NCBI RefSeq assembly: GCF_900091615.1
Contig: NZ_FMIA01000002.1
Coordinates: 3,720,001-3,784,000, forward strand
From: Micromonospora yangpuensis
GTDB taxonomy: Bacteria > Actinomycetota > Actinomycetes > Mycobacteriales > Micromonosporaceae
Length of the DNA: 64,000 bases
Direction: 5' to 3'
Numbering within the stretch: the first letter of the stretch is position 1; every line of letters starts with the position of its first letter. Position numbers and translations under genes: made by a program. The notes under the pieces were generated by a model. The model saw only the letters and a program-made list of their open reading frames with translations, searched no databases and was not told the DNA's origin. This document shows positions 1 to 8,369 of this stretch, piece after piece.

Positions 1-803
1 ACGACCAGCCCCGCGACGATGCGCCCCCGGCCGCCGGCGAGGGCCCGCAGCAGGCCGCCGACCCGACGGTGCGCCGCTGGTGGGCGGTGCGGGTGACCGA
101 GCTGACCGGCGGCACCACCGCGCCGACCGGTGAGCCGGACGCGCAGATCGGCGACGCCCGGGAGCTGCTGCGCCGGGTGACCGGCGGGGTCCGCTCCGGC
201 GACCGCGACCGGGTACGCGCCGAGCTGTGCCGCGCCCACGCCGACGTCGGTCTCGGCCTGGCCGCGCTGGCCCCGCCCCTGCTGCGCGAGCTGGCCGGGG
301 AGCTGCTCGGCCACCCGCCCCGTGCCGAGGACCTGCCCCGGCTACGCAGCCAGCTCGACGGCCGGGTCCGGGACCTGCTGCCCAACCTGCCCCCGCCGGT
401 GCTGGAGACCCTGCTCAGCCGGGTCTGCCGGATGCCGCCGCCCCGAGGCGGTGAGCAGCCGCACGCCGCCGACTCGGCGGTGACCTCCGGGGTGCTGGCC
501 GGGGTCCTGCTGGACCGGCTCGGCCGGGACCTGCCACCGGAGTCCTCCGGTTCCCCGCAGCGCCCCGGGGCCGCCGACGGGTCCACCCCGGACGGGCAGC
601 GGTCCACCCGGGACGGCGGTGCGCCACCGCCACGCGACCCTCGACCCCGACCGGGTACCGGCTCCGGCGGGTCCACCCCGCGCAGGACCACCGGCCCGAC
701 CCCACGGACCGGCCCCGGCGGACCGGCCGGCCCGGTCCCGCGCGGCGGCACCGCGCCCCGGCGCGGCGACGGCCCGGCCCGTCCCGGGAGAGCCGATGGC
801 TGA
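1..803 (+). CDS. Hypothetical protein, 5'-truncated by window edge
   Basis: The reading frame is open from base 3, so the true start lies before the window. The visible part has a helical Ala/Leu/Arg-rich region, then a Pro/Gly/Arg/Thr-rich low-complexity tail of roughly 90 residues that is probably disordered. I see no enzymatic motif and do not recognise the family. Its stop overlaps the start of the FtsK-like gene (ATGGCTGA), so the two are probably translationally coupled and the protein may act with that ATPase. The function is unknown. Confidence 0.6.
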   Translation, partial: DQPRDDAPPAAGEGPQQAADPTVRRWWAVRVTELTGGTTAPTGEPDAQIGDARELLRRVTGGVRSGDRDRVRAELCRAHADVGLGLAALAPPLLRELAGELLGHPPRAEDLPRLRSQLDGRVRDLLPNLPPPVLETLLSRVCRMPPPRGGEQPHAADSAVTSGVLAGVLLDRLGRDLPPESSGSPQRPGAADGSTPDGQRSTRDGGAPPPRDPRPRPGTGSGGSTPRRTTGPTPRTGPGGPAGPVPRGGTAPRRGDGPARPGRADG

Positions 804-3474
804 CCGTCGCGCCCAACTGGTGACCCGGGTGCGCGGCATGCTCTCCGACGCGCTGGGCGCCACCCGGGCCCGGCTGGCCGCCGCCGACGCCGAGCTGACC
901 GCCGGCCAGCAACGGCTGACCAAGGTACGCCGGGCCGCCGACGCCGTACCCGAACGGGTAGGTGCCGAGCGGGACCGGCGACTGGCCCAACTCGACACCG
1001 GGCAGCAGGCCCGGATCGCCGACCTGGCCGAGCGGGCCGCCGAGGCCGCCCGGCGGGAGGCCCCCGGCGCGGCCTCGGCGGACTGGTCGGGGTGGCAGCC
1101 GACACCGAGCGGGCCGGCCGAGCCCCCGGGTGCGGTACGCGTCGGCACGCTGCGGATCCCCGGCACGGTGCCGGTGCCCGCGCTGGTGCCGCTGCTGGAC
1201 GCCGGACACGTGCACCTCTCCGGCGCCGACCTGGCCGGTGACGAGGCGGTGGTGCCGGCGCTGCTGCTACGCAGCCTCGGCCGCACCGACCCCGGGGCGG
1301 TCCGGCTGATCGGGTACGACCCCGAGCACCTCGGCGGCGGGCTGGCCGGGTTCGCCCCGCTGACCGCCGCCGGGCTGCTGACCTTCGTCGGGCCCGGTGG
1401 GCTCGGGCGGCTCCTGGACGACCTGGTCGAACAGATCCGCCGGATCAACGAGACGGTGCTGGCCGGCGAGTACGGATCGCTGCGGGAGCTGGCCGCGGCG
1501 ACCGGCCGACGGCCGGAGCCGTGGCGGGTGGCGGTGCTGCTCGGCGGGGACGAGCTGAACCGCCACGAACGCGGCCAACTCGACCGGGTGGTGCGCACCG
1601 GCACGGCCTGCGGGGTGCATCTGGTGGTGCGCGGGGTGCCGCTGCCGGAGCACCCGACGGTGACCCGGATCGTGATCGGGCGCGACGGTGCGCGCATCGG
1701 CGGGCCGCCCGGACTGGCCGCCCGGCTGGACCCACCCCCGCCCGCTCCCCTGGTGACCGAGACCTGCCGGACGCTGGCCGCCACGGTCAACGCCGGCCCG
1801 GCCCCGGCGCCCTTCGCCGAGCTGCTGCCGCCGGTGGAGCAGATGTGGCAGGACGACTCCGCCACCGGGCTGACCGCCCCGATCGGGTCGGCGGCCAACG
1901 GCCGGCAGGTGCAGCTCACCCTCGGCGACTATCCGCCGCACGCGCTCATCGGCGGGCCGTCGGGCACCGGCAAGACCAACCTGATCTTCGCCTGGATCGG
2001 TGCCCTGGCCGCCCGTTACTCCCCCGACCAGCTGGAGTTCTACCTGCTGGACTTCAAGGAGGGGGTGTCCTTCGCCCGGTTCGCCCAGGGCCGCCGGGAC
2101 CCGAGCTGGCTGCCGCACATGCGGCTGGTCGGGATCAACGTCAACACCGACCGGGAGTTCGGGCTGGCCCTGCTGCGGTTCCTCGCCGAGGAGCTGCGCC
2201 GCCGGGCCGACGCCGCCAAGAAACACGAGGTCACCAAGCTGGCCGAGTTGCGCGCGGTGGACCCGGGCGGCCGGTGGCCCCGGATCGTCGCGGTGGTCGA
2301 CGAGTTCCAGATGCTGCTGGCCGGCCGGGACGTGGTGGCCCGGGAGGCCGCCGACCTGCTGGAGGACCTGGCCCGACGGGGCCGGTCGCAGGGCATCCAC
2401 CTGGTGCTCGCCAGCCAGGACGTCCGCGGCATCGAGGCGCTCTGGGGACGCCCGGCCCTGGTGGCCCAGTTCACGCTCCGCATCGCCCTGCCGAAGGCGC
2501 TGCGGATCCTGGCCGAACGAAACGACGCGGCCCAGTCGCTGCCCCGCCACCACGCGGTGGTCAATGCCGAGTCGGGCATGGCCGAGGGCAACCAGGTGGC
2601 CCGGATCCCCTCGGCCAGCGACTGGGAGAGCTGGAGCGAACTGCAGCACCGGCTGTGGCGGATGCGCCCACCGGACGCCGCCCCGGCCCGGCTCTTCGAC
2701 GGTGACGCGATCCCCCGGCTGGCCGAGGCGCCGGACTTCCGGGCGCTGCGCGCCGACGGGACGGACCGGCGGGCACCGGTCGCCCTGCTCGGCGAGATCA
2801 TCGACGTGCAGGCCCGCTCGGCGGTGCTGCGGCTGCCCCGCGCCCCGGGGCGTAACCTGGCCGTGCTCGGCACGCGGGTGGACGAGGCCTGCGCGGTGCT
2901 GGACGCCGCCGCCCGCTCCCTGGCCCGCCAGCACGCCCCGGGCACCGCCCGGTTCTCCATCGCCTGCCTCGACCCGGACGCCGACCCGGCCGCCCGCGCG
3001 CTCTACGAGGAGTTGGCCGACGACGCGGCCTGGTACGACGAGGAGACGGTGCCGGAGCTGATGGCCGAGACCGCCGAGGGGCTGGGTCGGGCCGGCACCC
3101 CGAGCGTCCCGCACTACCTGCTGCTGTTCGCCGTGGACGCCGCCGCCGGTCAGCTGGCCGGACCGGCGGGTCGACGCAGCGGGTTGGAGCAGTTGCGGCG
3201 GATCCTGCACGACGGCCCGGAACGGCGTACCCACGTGTTGGCCTGGTGGCGCGGGGTGGCCCGGATGCGGGTCGATCTCGGCGGGCCGGCCGCCCGCACC
3301 GACCAGATCGGCGCCTGGGTCGCCCTGGACGTGCAGGGCGGTGAGCTGAGTTCGTCGCTCTACCCGGGCACCGGCGGCCCGGACTGGTATCCCCGCCCCT
3401 GGCGGGGGCTGTTCTTCGACCGGTCGGTGCACCGCACCGGGCAGGTCGTCATCCCCTACGGACCGGCCCGATGA
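796..3474 (+). CDS. FtsK/SpoIIIE-type P-loop ATPase, cytosolic
   Basis: This 892-aa protein has an FtsK/SpoIIIE-type motor domain. The Walker A motif GGPSGTGKTN lies at about residues 386-395 and the Walker B VVDEFQ at about 500-505, followed by a sensor-like stretch (LVLASQD). The N-terminal ~80 residues look like a charged coiled coil. There are no transmembrane segments and no obvious winged-helix gamma domain, unlike the chromosome-partitioning FtsK. I chose ATG 796 because it overlaps the upstream stop by 8 bp; the frame is open further 5' but lies in the neighbour. The next gene overlaps by 4 bp (ATGA). Soluble FtsK-like ATPases of this kind occur in actinobacterial accessory operons, where they may move DNA or protein substrates. 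The substrate here is unknown. Confidence 0.85.
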   Translation: MADRRAQLVTRVRGMLSDALGATRARLAAADAELTAGQQRLTKVRRAADAVPERVGAERDRRLAQLDTGQQARIADLAERAAEAARREAPGAASADWSGWQPTPSGPAEPPGAVRVGTLRIPGTVPVPALVPLLDAGHVHLSGADLAGDEAVVPALLLRSLGRTDPGAVRLIGYDPEHLGGGLAGFAPLTAAGLLTFVGPGGLGRLLDDLVEQIRRINETVLAGEYGSLRELAAATGRRPEPWRVAVLLGGDELNRHERGQLDRVVRTGTACGVHLVVRGVPLPEHPTVTRIVIGRDGARIGGPPGLAARLDPPPPAPLVTETCRTLAATVNAGPAPAPFAELLPPVEQMWQDDSATGLTAPIGSAANGRQVQLTLGDYPPHALIGGPSGTGKTNLIFAWIGALAARYSPDQLEFYLLDFKEGVSFARFAQGRRDPSWLPHMRLVGINVNTDREFGLALLRFLAEELRRRADAAKKHEVTKLAELRAVDPGGRWPRIVAVVDEFQMLLAGRDVVAREAADLLEDLARRGRSQGIHLVLASQDVRGIEALWGRPALVAQFTLRIALPKALRILAERNDAAQSLPRHHAVVNAESGMAEGNQVARIPSASDWESWSELQHRLWRMRPPDAAPARLFDGDAIPRLAEAPDFRALRADGTDRRAPVALLGEIIDVQARSAVLRLPRAPGRNLAVLGTRVDEACAVLDAAARSLARQHAPGTARFSIACLDPDADPAARALYEELADDAAWYDEETVPELMAETAEGLGRAGTPSVPHYLLLFAVDAAAGQLAGPAGRRSGLEQLRRILHDGPERRTHVLAWWRGVARMRVDLGGPAARTDQIGAWVALDVQGGELSSSLYPGTGGPDWYPRPWRGLFFDRSVHRTGQVVIPYGPAR

Positions 3475-4130
3475 GCGAACCCGACGCCAGCCCGACCTAC
3501 TCCGCCCAGGTCCGCCGGCTGGCCGAGCTGACCGCGCGGGTGCAGGCCCAGCGGGCCGAGGCCCAGGACTGGTACGACCAGCAGTGCGCGGCGGCGCAAC
3601 GGGCCGTCAGCGAGGCCACCGACCAGGTCCGGCGGGCCGAGGCGGAGGTCGCGGCGGCGCGGGAGGAGCTGGAACGGGTCGACGCCGAGGCGGCCCACCT
3701 GTGGCAGCAGCTGCGCGACCGGCTCGGCGGCCGGGGACTGGGCGGCCCGCCCGGCCCGGCCCTGGACGCCACCGGCGATCCGCTGCACCTGGTGCAGGGC
3801 GTGCGGGAACTGCTGGGTCGGGTGGGACAGCCGGGTGAGCTGCCCAGCTCGGCCAACCCGCTGCTGGTGCTCTGCGGGCTGTTCGGCGCGGTGCTGGCGT
3901 ACGCCCTCGGGCTCGGCGCCCGGCAGCTCGGCGTGAGCTACGGCGGGGACCTGGCGGTGGGTCTGCCGGTGCTGGCCCTGGTGGTGACCCTGCTCGGCCC
4001 GCTGATCGGGCTGGTGCCGGCCAAGCGGCTGGCGGACCGCCGGCACGCGGTGTTCGGCCCGCGCCCGATGGCGGTGGTGGTGGTCGCCGGCCTGGCCGGC
4101 ACCGCCCTGCTGCTGGCCCTCGGCCGCTGA
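3471..4130 (+). CDS. Coiled-coil membrane protein of the FtsK-like operon
   Basis: This 219-aa protein starts with about 85 residues of Ala/Glu/Arg/Gln-rich heptad-like sequence, a predicted coiled coil. Three hydrophobic segments follow in the C-terminal half (about residues 127-147, 155-180 and 198-217). It starts inside the stop codon of the FtsK-like gene (ATGA overlap), so the three genes at the left end of the window form one operon. An obvious inference is that it anchors the soluble ATPase to the membrane through the coiled coil. No named family was recognised. Confidence 0.7.
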   Translation: MSEPDASPTYSAQVRRLAELTARVQAQRAEAQDWYDQQCAAAQRAVSEATDQVRRAEAEVAAAREELERVDAEAAHLWQQLRDRLGGRGLGGPPGPALDATGDPLHLVQGVRELLGRVGQPGELPSSANPLLVLCGLFGAVLAYALGLGARQLGVSYGGDLAVGLPVLALVVTLLGPLIGLVPAKRLADRRHAVFGPRPMAVVVVAGLAGTALLLALGR

Positions 4131-4184
4131 CGCCGCCTGCCGCGCCGGTACGGCGGGCCCGACAGGCAGCGCGCGAGTGTGTGG

Positions 4185-5453
4185 TCAGGCGGGCACCGCG
4201 ATGGCCTCACGGAGCAGGCGGCGGGTGAGCACCAGCCGGTCGGCGTCGTCCAGGCCGGGCAGGTCACCCACCCGGGTCGCCGCACCGGTGAGCAGGGCGC
4301 GTACCGCCGGCGCACACGCCGCCGGCAGGGTGAGGGTCCGGTCGACCAGCCGCAGGGTGAACCGCCCGGCGTCCTGGTCGGTCAGCTGCCAGCGCAGCCC
4401 CGGCCGGACGGTGACGGCACTGTCCACGGTGAGAGCGCCCAGCGCGGCGGCCTGGGCCAACGGCCGGATCGGCGCGGGCCGGCTGGCCGGCCAGAGCCGG
4501 TCGCGCAGCCGCCCGGCCACGGCCGCCGGATCGGCCCGCAGCAGCCAGTCACGCAGCGCCTCGACGGTCTCGGTCAGCTCCGGCTCGATCGCCTCGGCGT
4601 CGGCCAGGTCGACGCCGAAGGGCAGCCCGGCGCGCAGCCGCGCGTCGTCGGCGGCGAGCGCGAGCAGCTCCTCGACGAGGGCGTACCTGGTCAACGCGCG
4701 GACACCGACGGTCAGGTGCAGCGAACTGGCCTCCTGCGCCTGGGCGCTGTGCAGCCAGCCACGCGGCAGGTAGAGCGCGTCGCCCGGTTCGAGGACCACG
4801 TCGAGCGCGGCGGGGCCCTGCGCGGTGGCGGAGACCTCGTCGGCCCGGCCGCCCCACGGCTGCCGCTCCAGCGGGTCGGGCAGCACCGGCGGGTGGATCC
4901 GCCAGTGCTTACGGCCGTCGACCTGGAGCACGAAGACGTCGTGGGTGTCGTAGTGGGTGGCGAAGCCCTGGCTGCCGGGCGGGGTCAGGTAGGCGTTCAC
5001 CTGCAACGGCTGGGCGAGGGCGGCCCCCAGTTCGCCGGCGAAGTCGATGAGCGCCGGCCAGGTGCGGTGCAGACCCTGTAGGACCAGGGTGGCGCCCTCG
5101 GCGTACAGCTGCAGGACCTTGTCGTCGACCACCTGGTCGCCGATCTCGGCGCCCGCGCCACCGCCGCCGGTGTAGCGGCCCGCCGCGACGAGCTGGCCGT
5201 CGGTGGCCACCCGCAGGAACGGGGTACGCAGACCGCGCCGGCTCAGCAGCTCGTCGGCGTCGGCGGGGCTGAACAGGTCGGTGAAGCCGTGGCGGTTGGG
5301 CAGCTCGGCGGCGCGGGACAGCAGCGGGCCGCGTCCCCAGTGCGCGGTGGCGAACTTGGCCGGCTCGACGGCCACGCAGCGGGCCAGCGCGGCGCTGGCG
5401 GCGGACGAAACCGCCGGGCGGCCGTGGCCACCCGGCGGGTCGATGATCGACAC
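4185..5453 (-). CDS. JmjC/cupin-4 Fe(II)/2-oxoglutarate oxygenase
   Basis: This 422-aa protein resembles the cupin-4/JmjC family (ribosomal-oxygenase type), which hydroxylates amino-acid side chains of proteins or peptides with Fe(II), O2 and 2-oxoglutarate. The iron-binding HxD is H167-Y-D169 within the stretch THYDTHDVFVLQVDGRKHW. The distal histidine is probably H235 in LPRGWLHSAQ. The start is GTG at 5453, just 9 bp after the stop of the 80-aa repeat peptide upstream, and it has no strong Shine-Dalgarno of its own, so translation is probably coupled. Known homologues such as YcfD act on ribosomal protein uL16. The adjacent repetitive peptide suggests a dedicated peptide substrate here, which is inference. 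It converges with the FtsK-like operon. Confidence 0.85.
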   Translation of the reverse strand: MSIIDPPGGHGRPAVSSAASAALARCVAVEPAKFATAHWGRGPLLSRAAELPNRHGFTDLFSPADADELLSRRGLRTPFLRVATDGQLVAAGRYTGGGGAGAEIGDQVVDDKVLQLYAEGATLVLQGLHRTWPALIDFAGELGAALAQPLQVNAYLTPPGSQGFATHYDTHDVFVLQVDGRKHWRIHPPVLPDPLERQPWGGRADEVSATAQGPAALDVVLEPGDALYLPRGWLHSAQAQEASSLHLTVGVRALTRYALVEELLALAADDARLRAGLPFGVDLADAEAIEPELTETVEALRDWLLRADPAAVAGRLRDRLWPASRPAPIRPLAQAAALGALTVDSAVTVRPGLRWQLTDQDAGRFTLRLVDRTLTLPAACAPAVRALLTGAATRVGDLPGLDDADRLVLTRRLLREAIAVPA

Positions 5454-5462
5454 GGCGGTCGC

Positions 5463-5660
5463 TTACCGGGCGCTGCCGTCGGCGCCACCGTCCTGGTGCC
5501 CCGGGGTCGCGCCACCGTCGGCCGGGCCCTCGGCACCACCGTCCGCGCCACCGTCCTGCTGACCCGGGGTCGCGCCACCGTCGGCCGGGCCCTCGGCACC
5601 GCCATCGGCGCCACCGTCCTGCTGACCCGGGGTCGCCCCACCGTCGGCCGGACCCTCCGG
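5463..5660. repeat. Three 63-bp tandem repeats inside the peptide gene
   Basis: The DNA repeats with a 63-bp period, matching the 21-residue protein period. Recurrent blocks such as GGTCGCGCCACCGTCGGCC can be seen about every 63 bases. High DNA identity between copies suggests recent duplication or gene conversion, so copy number may differ between strains. Confidence 0.85.
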
Positions 5661-5705
5661 GCCGCCACCGGTACGGGTCGTGATGTCGTCGTCGTTCAGT
5701 GCCAT
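5463..5705 (-). CDS. Repeat peptide, candidate RiPP-like precursor
   Basis: This 80-aa acidic peptide consists of a 16-residue N-terminal part (MALNDDDITTRTGGGP) and exactly three 21-residue repeats at residues 17-37, 38-58 and 59-79. Each repeat reads EGPADGG-ATPG-(Q/H)QDGGAD-G(G/S)A. Repeats 1 and 2 are identical; repeat 3 has Q to H and G to S changes. There is no Cys, no hydrophobic core and no signal peptide. The ATG at 5705 is preceded by GAGGGAG at good spacing. It is directly followed by the JmjC oxygenase gene. A short leader-like segment, repeated cores and a neighbouring side-chain oxygenase are the logic of a ribosomally made, modified peptide. The class is not one I can name. It could instead be a structural Gly/Asp-rich protein. 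Confidence 0.65.
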   Translation of the reverse strand: MALNDDDITTRTGGGPEGPADGGATPGQQDGGADGGAEGPADGGATPGQQDGGADGGAEGPADGGATPGHQDGGADGSAR

Positions 5706-5827
5706 CGGTGCTCCCTCGGATCTGTCGGGGGTCTGTCGTGTGACGGGTGGTACCCCACCCGCGATCTTCTAACCCCCACACGTTAGACGTCCGGTGGGCC
5801 GACACGGCCCCGTTCCGGGCACCGGGG

Positions 5828-6256
5828 TCAGGGCATCAGCTGCAGCAGGTCCTGCGGCATGGTGGCCCTGACGTCCTCCCACTCGCCCTGGGTGACGTGC
5901 CGCCGCAGGGACTCCAGCACCACCTGCACGACCCGTTCGGCGCCACCGGCGACGTCGTAGGGGAAGCCCTGCCGCACCTCGTACAGGAAGTCGTCGCGGT
6001 TGAGTTTGATCGGCACGTTCTCCGGCTGCCACCCGTCGAAGTAGATCCCACGCAGCAGCACCGGCAGTTGGGCCGCGAACTCGGCGCTCTCCGGCACCGG
6101 CATCCGGTCCCGCAGCAGGTGCAGCACCGTCCGCAACGCCGCGTACGACTGGTTGCGTTGCTCCTTCGGCCAGCCGTAGGCCTGTTCGATGTCCTTGAGG
6201 ATCAGGTTCGTCTTGTCCAGCGACGACTCGAACGCCGACCACATCTGCTCAGCCAT
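5828..6256 (-). CDS. DUF2267 domain protein
   Basis: This 142-aa soluble protein matches the pattern of DUF2267: paired helical halves containing RNQSYAALRTVLHLLRDRMP and LPVLLRGIYFDGWQP, then FLYEVRQGF and a C-terminal VTQGEWEDVRATMPQDL. The family is common in actinobacteria and often sits near stress genes; its biochemical role is not known. I chose ATG 6256 (MAEQMW), preceded by a GGGGGTGG-rich Shine-Dalgarno. An in-frame start at 6301 would add 15 low-complexity residues. Confidence 0.75.
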   Translation of the reverse strand: MAEQMWSAFESSLDKTNLILKDIEQAYGWPKEQRNQSYAALRTVLHLLRDRMPVPESAEFAAQLPVLLRGIYFDGWQPENVPIKLNRDDFLYEVRQGFPYDVAGGAERVVQVVLESLRRHVTQGEWEDVRATMPQDLLQLMP

Positions 6257-6506
6257 CTCGCCACCCCCGTAGCTCGTCGGCCCACCGTCGGTCGTCGGCA
6301 CGTCGCGGCGGGCCGGCGGGACCCCGCCACTGCCGGGTCGGGCTGAACCGGCCGGCCGGGGAGACCCGGCGGCCGCTGGGTGCCGTGCCGACGACGCGCA
6401 GCACCTCTGCCCGTCGGCGTCGCGGCCCGTGATGAAGCGTCGTCATCGGAGCAACCCCCTGGTCGACGTCCCGGTCGGTACCGGTGCGGCACCGCCGGCG
6501 GTGGGC

Positions 6507-6905
6507 TCAGGCGGCCCGCCGCTCCCGGCTCTGCTTGCAGGTGACACAGGCGGTGGCGGAGGGGTAGATCTCCAACCGCTCCACCGGGATCGCCACCGAG
6601 CACCCCTCGCAGAAGCCGTAGGTGCCCGCGTCCAGTCGGGCCAGCGCGTGCTCGAACTGGGCCCGCCGGTCGAGGATGGTGCGCAGCAGCGACTGCGCGG
6701 TGTCCCGCTCGGCCGTCTTGGTGCCGCTGTCGGCCTGGTCGTCGCCGGCGGTGTCGCCGACCTCGACCAGCCGCAGCACCTGGCTCTGCAGCACCGCCCG
6801 GTCGTACTCCTCGGAGAGTTCGTCGTAGCGGGCCTGCAGGGAGAGCCGGATCCGGTCGACGTCGGTCTGCGGCCGGGCCGTGCCAACGGTGTCGTGCACG
6901 AGCAT
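6507..6905 (-). CDS. TraR/DksA-type zinc-finger protein
   Basis: This 132-aa protein has a helical N-terminal part and a C-terminal four-cysteine zinc finger (CEGC ... CVTC) in the context GTYGFCEGCSVAIPVERLE, typical of the TraR/DksA family. Members bind the RNA polymerase secondary channel and alter transcription initiation, in some species with ppGpp. The usual acidic tip of DksA is not clearly identifiable here. I chose ATG 6905, preceded by GAAAGGCAGG. An upstream in-frame ATG at 6935 has no good ribosome site. Confidence 0.8.
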   Translation of the reverse strand: MLVHDTVGTARPQTDVDRIRLSLQARYDELSEEYDRAVLQSQVLRLVEVGDTAGDDQADSGTKTAERDTAQSLLRTILDRRAQFEHALARLDAGTYGFCEGCSVAIPVERLEIYPSATACVTCKQSRERRAA

Positions 6906-7047
6906 CGCTGCCTGCCTTTCGTACCCCGGGCACACCCGGGCGGCCGTGACCCGAGGTCCCGGCTACGGTCCGTCTGCGGCGCGGTGGTGATCATCCACGC
7001 CCGTTGAGCCCGGCGTTTACCCCGCCCTCCCTTCCGCCAAACCGTGG

Positions 7048-7695
7048 TCAGCCGTAAATTTCCGACTCCACCACGGCCGGTCTGCGGGGGTCGTCGACGC
7101 GCACCACGACGTCGGCGAAGGCGGACGGGACCACCTCCTCGGCGTACCGGGCGAAGGCGGGCAGGGTCCACCGGTGCGGCTGCGGCGTGCGTCGGGCCAG
7201 GGCCGCCGGGGAGAGTTCCAGGTGCACGGTACGGTCGAACGGCAGCCCACCGCCGAGCAGCAGCGCCCCGCTGACCAGCACGATCCCGCCGGCTGGCAGC
7301 TCCAGGTAGGTGGCCCGGACGGCCCGGTCGGTGCCGGGATCGCGCAGCGCCGGCAGCAGCCGGCCCGACCCGGTCGGCCCGGCCGGATCGAGCACCTCGC
7401 GGCGTAACCCGGCCTCGTCGGTCCAGGAGTCGTAGTAGGAGTCGGCGTTGGTGTGCCCGAATTCCAGCCGTACCGACGCCGGGCGCAGGAAGTCGGCGGC
7501 CCGCACGTGCGCGACCGGTCGGCCCCGGGCCCGCAACGGGTCGACCAGGGCGGCGGCGAGCCGGTCCGGCCCGGCCGCGGGGGCACCGTCGACGGCCACC
7601 CGCAACCGCCCGGGTACGGCCACGTCGGCGAGCCGGTCGGCCAGTTCGGTGACGAGCCGGTCGGGCGAGATCGGACGTACGCGCATGACGTCCAT
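7048..7695 (-). CDS. Uridine-kinase-like protein with degenerate P-loop
   Basis: This 215-aa protein resembles actinobacterial uridine-kinase-like P-loop proteins: an N-terminal RLRVAVDG strand where Walker A should follow, the DFLRP lid-like segment, a central YYDSWTDEAGLRREVLDP stretch, and a strand-rich VLVSGALLLGGGLP segment. The P-loop reads DGAPAAGPDRLA instead of GxxxxGK(S/T), so the phosphate-binding Lys and Ser/Thr are missing. It may have lost kinase activity or bind nucleotide differently. The start is ATG 7695, with another in-frame ATG at 7686. The 42-bp tandem duplication lies directly upstream. Confidence 0.6.
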   Translation of the reverse strand: MDVMRVRPISPDRLVTELADRLADVAVPGRLRVAVDGAPAAGPDRLAAALVDPLRARGRPVAHVRAADFLRPASVRLEFGHTNADSYYDSWTDEAGLRREVLDPAGPTGSGRLLPALRDPGTDRAVRATYLELPAGGIVLVSGALLLGGGLPFDRTVHLELSPAALARRTPQPHRWTLPAFARYAEEVVPSAFADVVVRVDDPRRPAVVESEIYG

Positions 7696-7697
7696 GG

Positions 7698-7774
7698 TGA
7701 CCGGCGGACGCGGTGGCGGGTCAGCCGGTGCGCTCCGTCGTGACCGGCGGACGCGATGGCGGGTCAGCCGGTGC
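7698..7774. repeat. 42-bp tandem duplication at gene junction
   Basis: A stretch of about 35 bp beginning TGACCGGCGGACGCG occurs at 7698 and again at 7740 with one mismatch (GGTGG versus GATGG). The right copy contains the stop codon and last codons of the winged-helix gene ending at 7764. The left copy is therefore a duplicate of that gene's 3' end. Confidence 0.8.
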
Positions 7775-8369
7775 GGTCGATGGTGACCAAGGCGTCGTCG
7801 GCCAGCCGGTAGCCCACCCCGTAGACCGTGGTGACCAGGGGAACGTCCACCCCGACCTTGCCGCGCAGCCGGCGGACGTGCACGTCGACGGTACGCACCC
7901 CGGCGTGTTCGTAGCCCCAGACGGCGTTGAGCAGCTGCAGGCGGGTGAACACCCGCCGCGGGTGGGCGACCAGGTGCAGCAGCAGGTCGAACTCCAGACG
8001 GGTCAACGGCAACGCCTCACCGTCGCGCAGCACCGACCGCGACGCGGCCAGGATGTGCAGGGTCGGCACGGCGGGGGTCAGCGGCCGGGCGGCCGTCCGG
8101 CTGGTCGGGACGGAGTCCGCCCGCCGCTCCGCGGCACCGCCGTTGCTGGTCACCGTGCACTCGCCCCGCTCGACCAGCTCCCGGGCCGCGTCGAGCAGTC
8201 GTCGGGCCGGCCCGGTCAGGGCCTCTTCGTTGGCCAGTGGGATGGACAGTGTCACGGTGAGCACTGCGGCGGTGTTTGCCGGTCGGCGCTGCCCACCGGG
8301 CGGACGACCCGGCACCACGGGTTGAGACGTGTGCCATCCGGCGCGCGACGAGGCGGGGCTGACCGACAT
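7764..8369 (-). CDS. Receiver-less OmpR/PhoB-type winged-helix regulator (copy 1)
   Basis: This 201-aa protein has a C-terminal winged-helix DNA-binding domain of the OmpR/PhoB class (about residues 105-195: [48 protein letters not shown]). The ~100-residue N-terminal part is not a receiver: it lacks the Asp-Asp pair and the phosphoacceptor strand. The start is ATG 8369, preceded by AGGAGGACC. It is a close paralogue of the next gene in sequence and layout. Promoters probably lie in the AT-richer upstream gap. The signal it responds to is unknown. Confidence 0.85.
   Translation of the reverse strand: MSVSPASSRAGWHTSQPVVPGRPPGGQRRPANTAAVLTVTLSIPLANEEALTGPARRLLDAARELVERGECTVTSNGGAAERRADSVPTSRTAARPLTPAVPTLHILAASRSVLRDGEALPLTRLEFDLLLHLVAHPRRVFTRLQLLNAVWGYEHAGVRTVDVHVRRLRGKVGVDVPLVTTVYGVGYRLADDALVTIDRTG

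Noticed and set aside
342..1919. 525-aa minus-strand frame over the FtsK-like gene
   Set aside because: It is Ser/Arg/Ala-rich without motifs; the plus strand carries Walker A and B.
6249..6446. 65-codon minus-strand ORF between DUF2267 and TraR/DksA genes
   Set aside because: It is Arg-rich, overlaps the preferred DUF2267 start and has no ribosome site or family resemblance.
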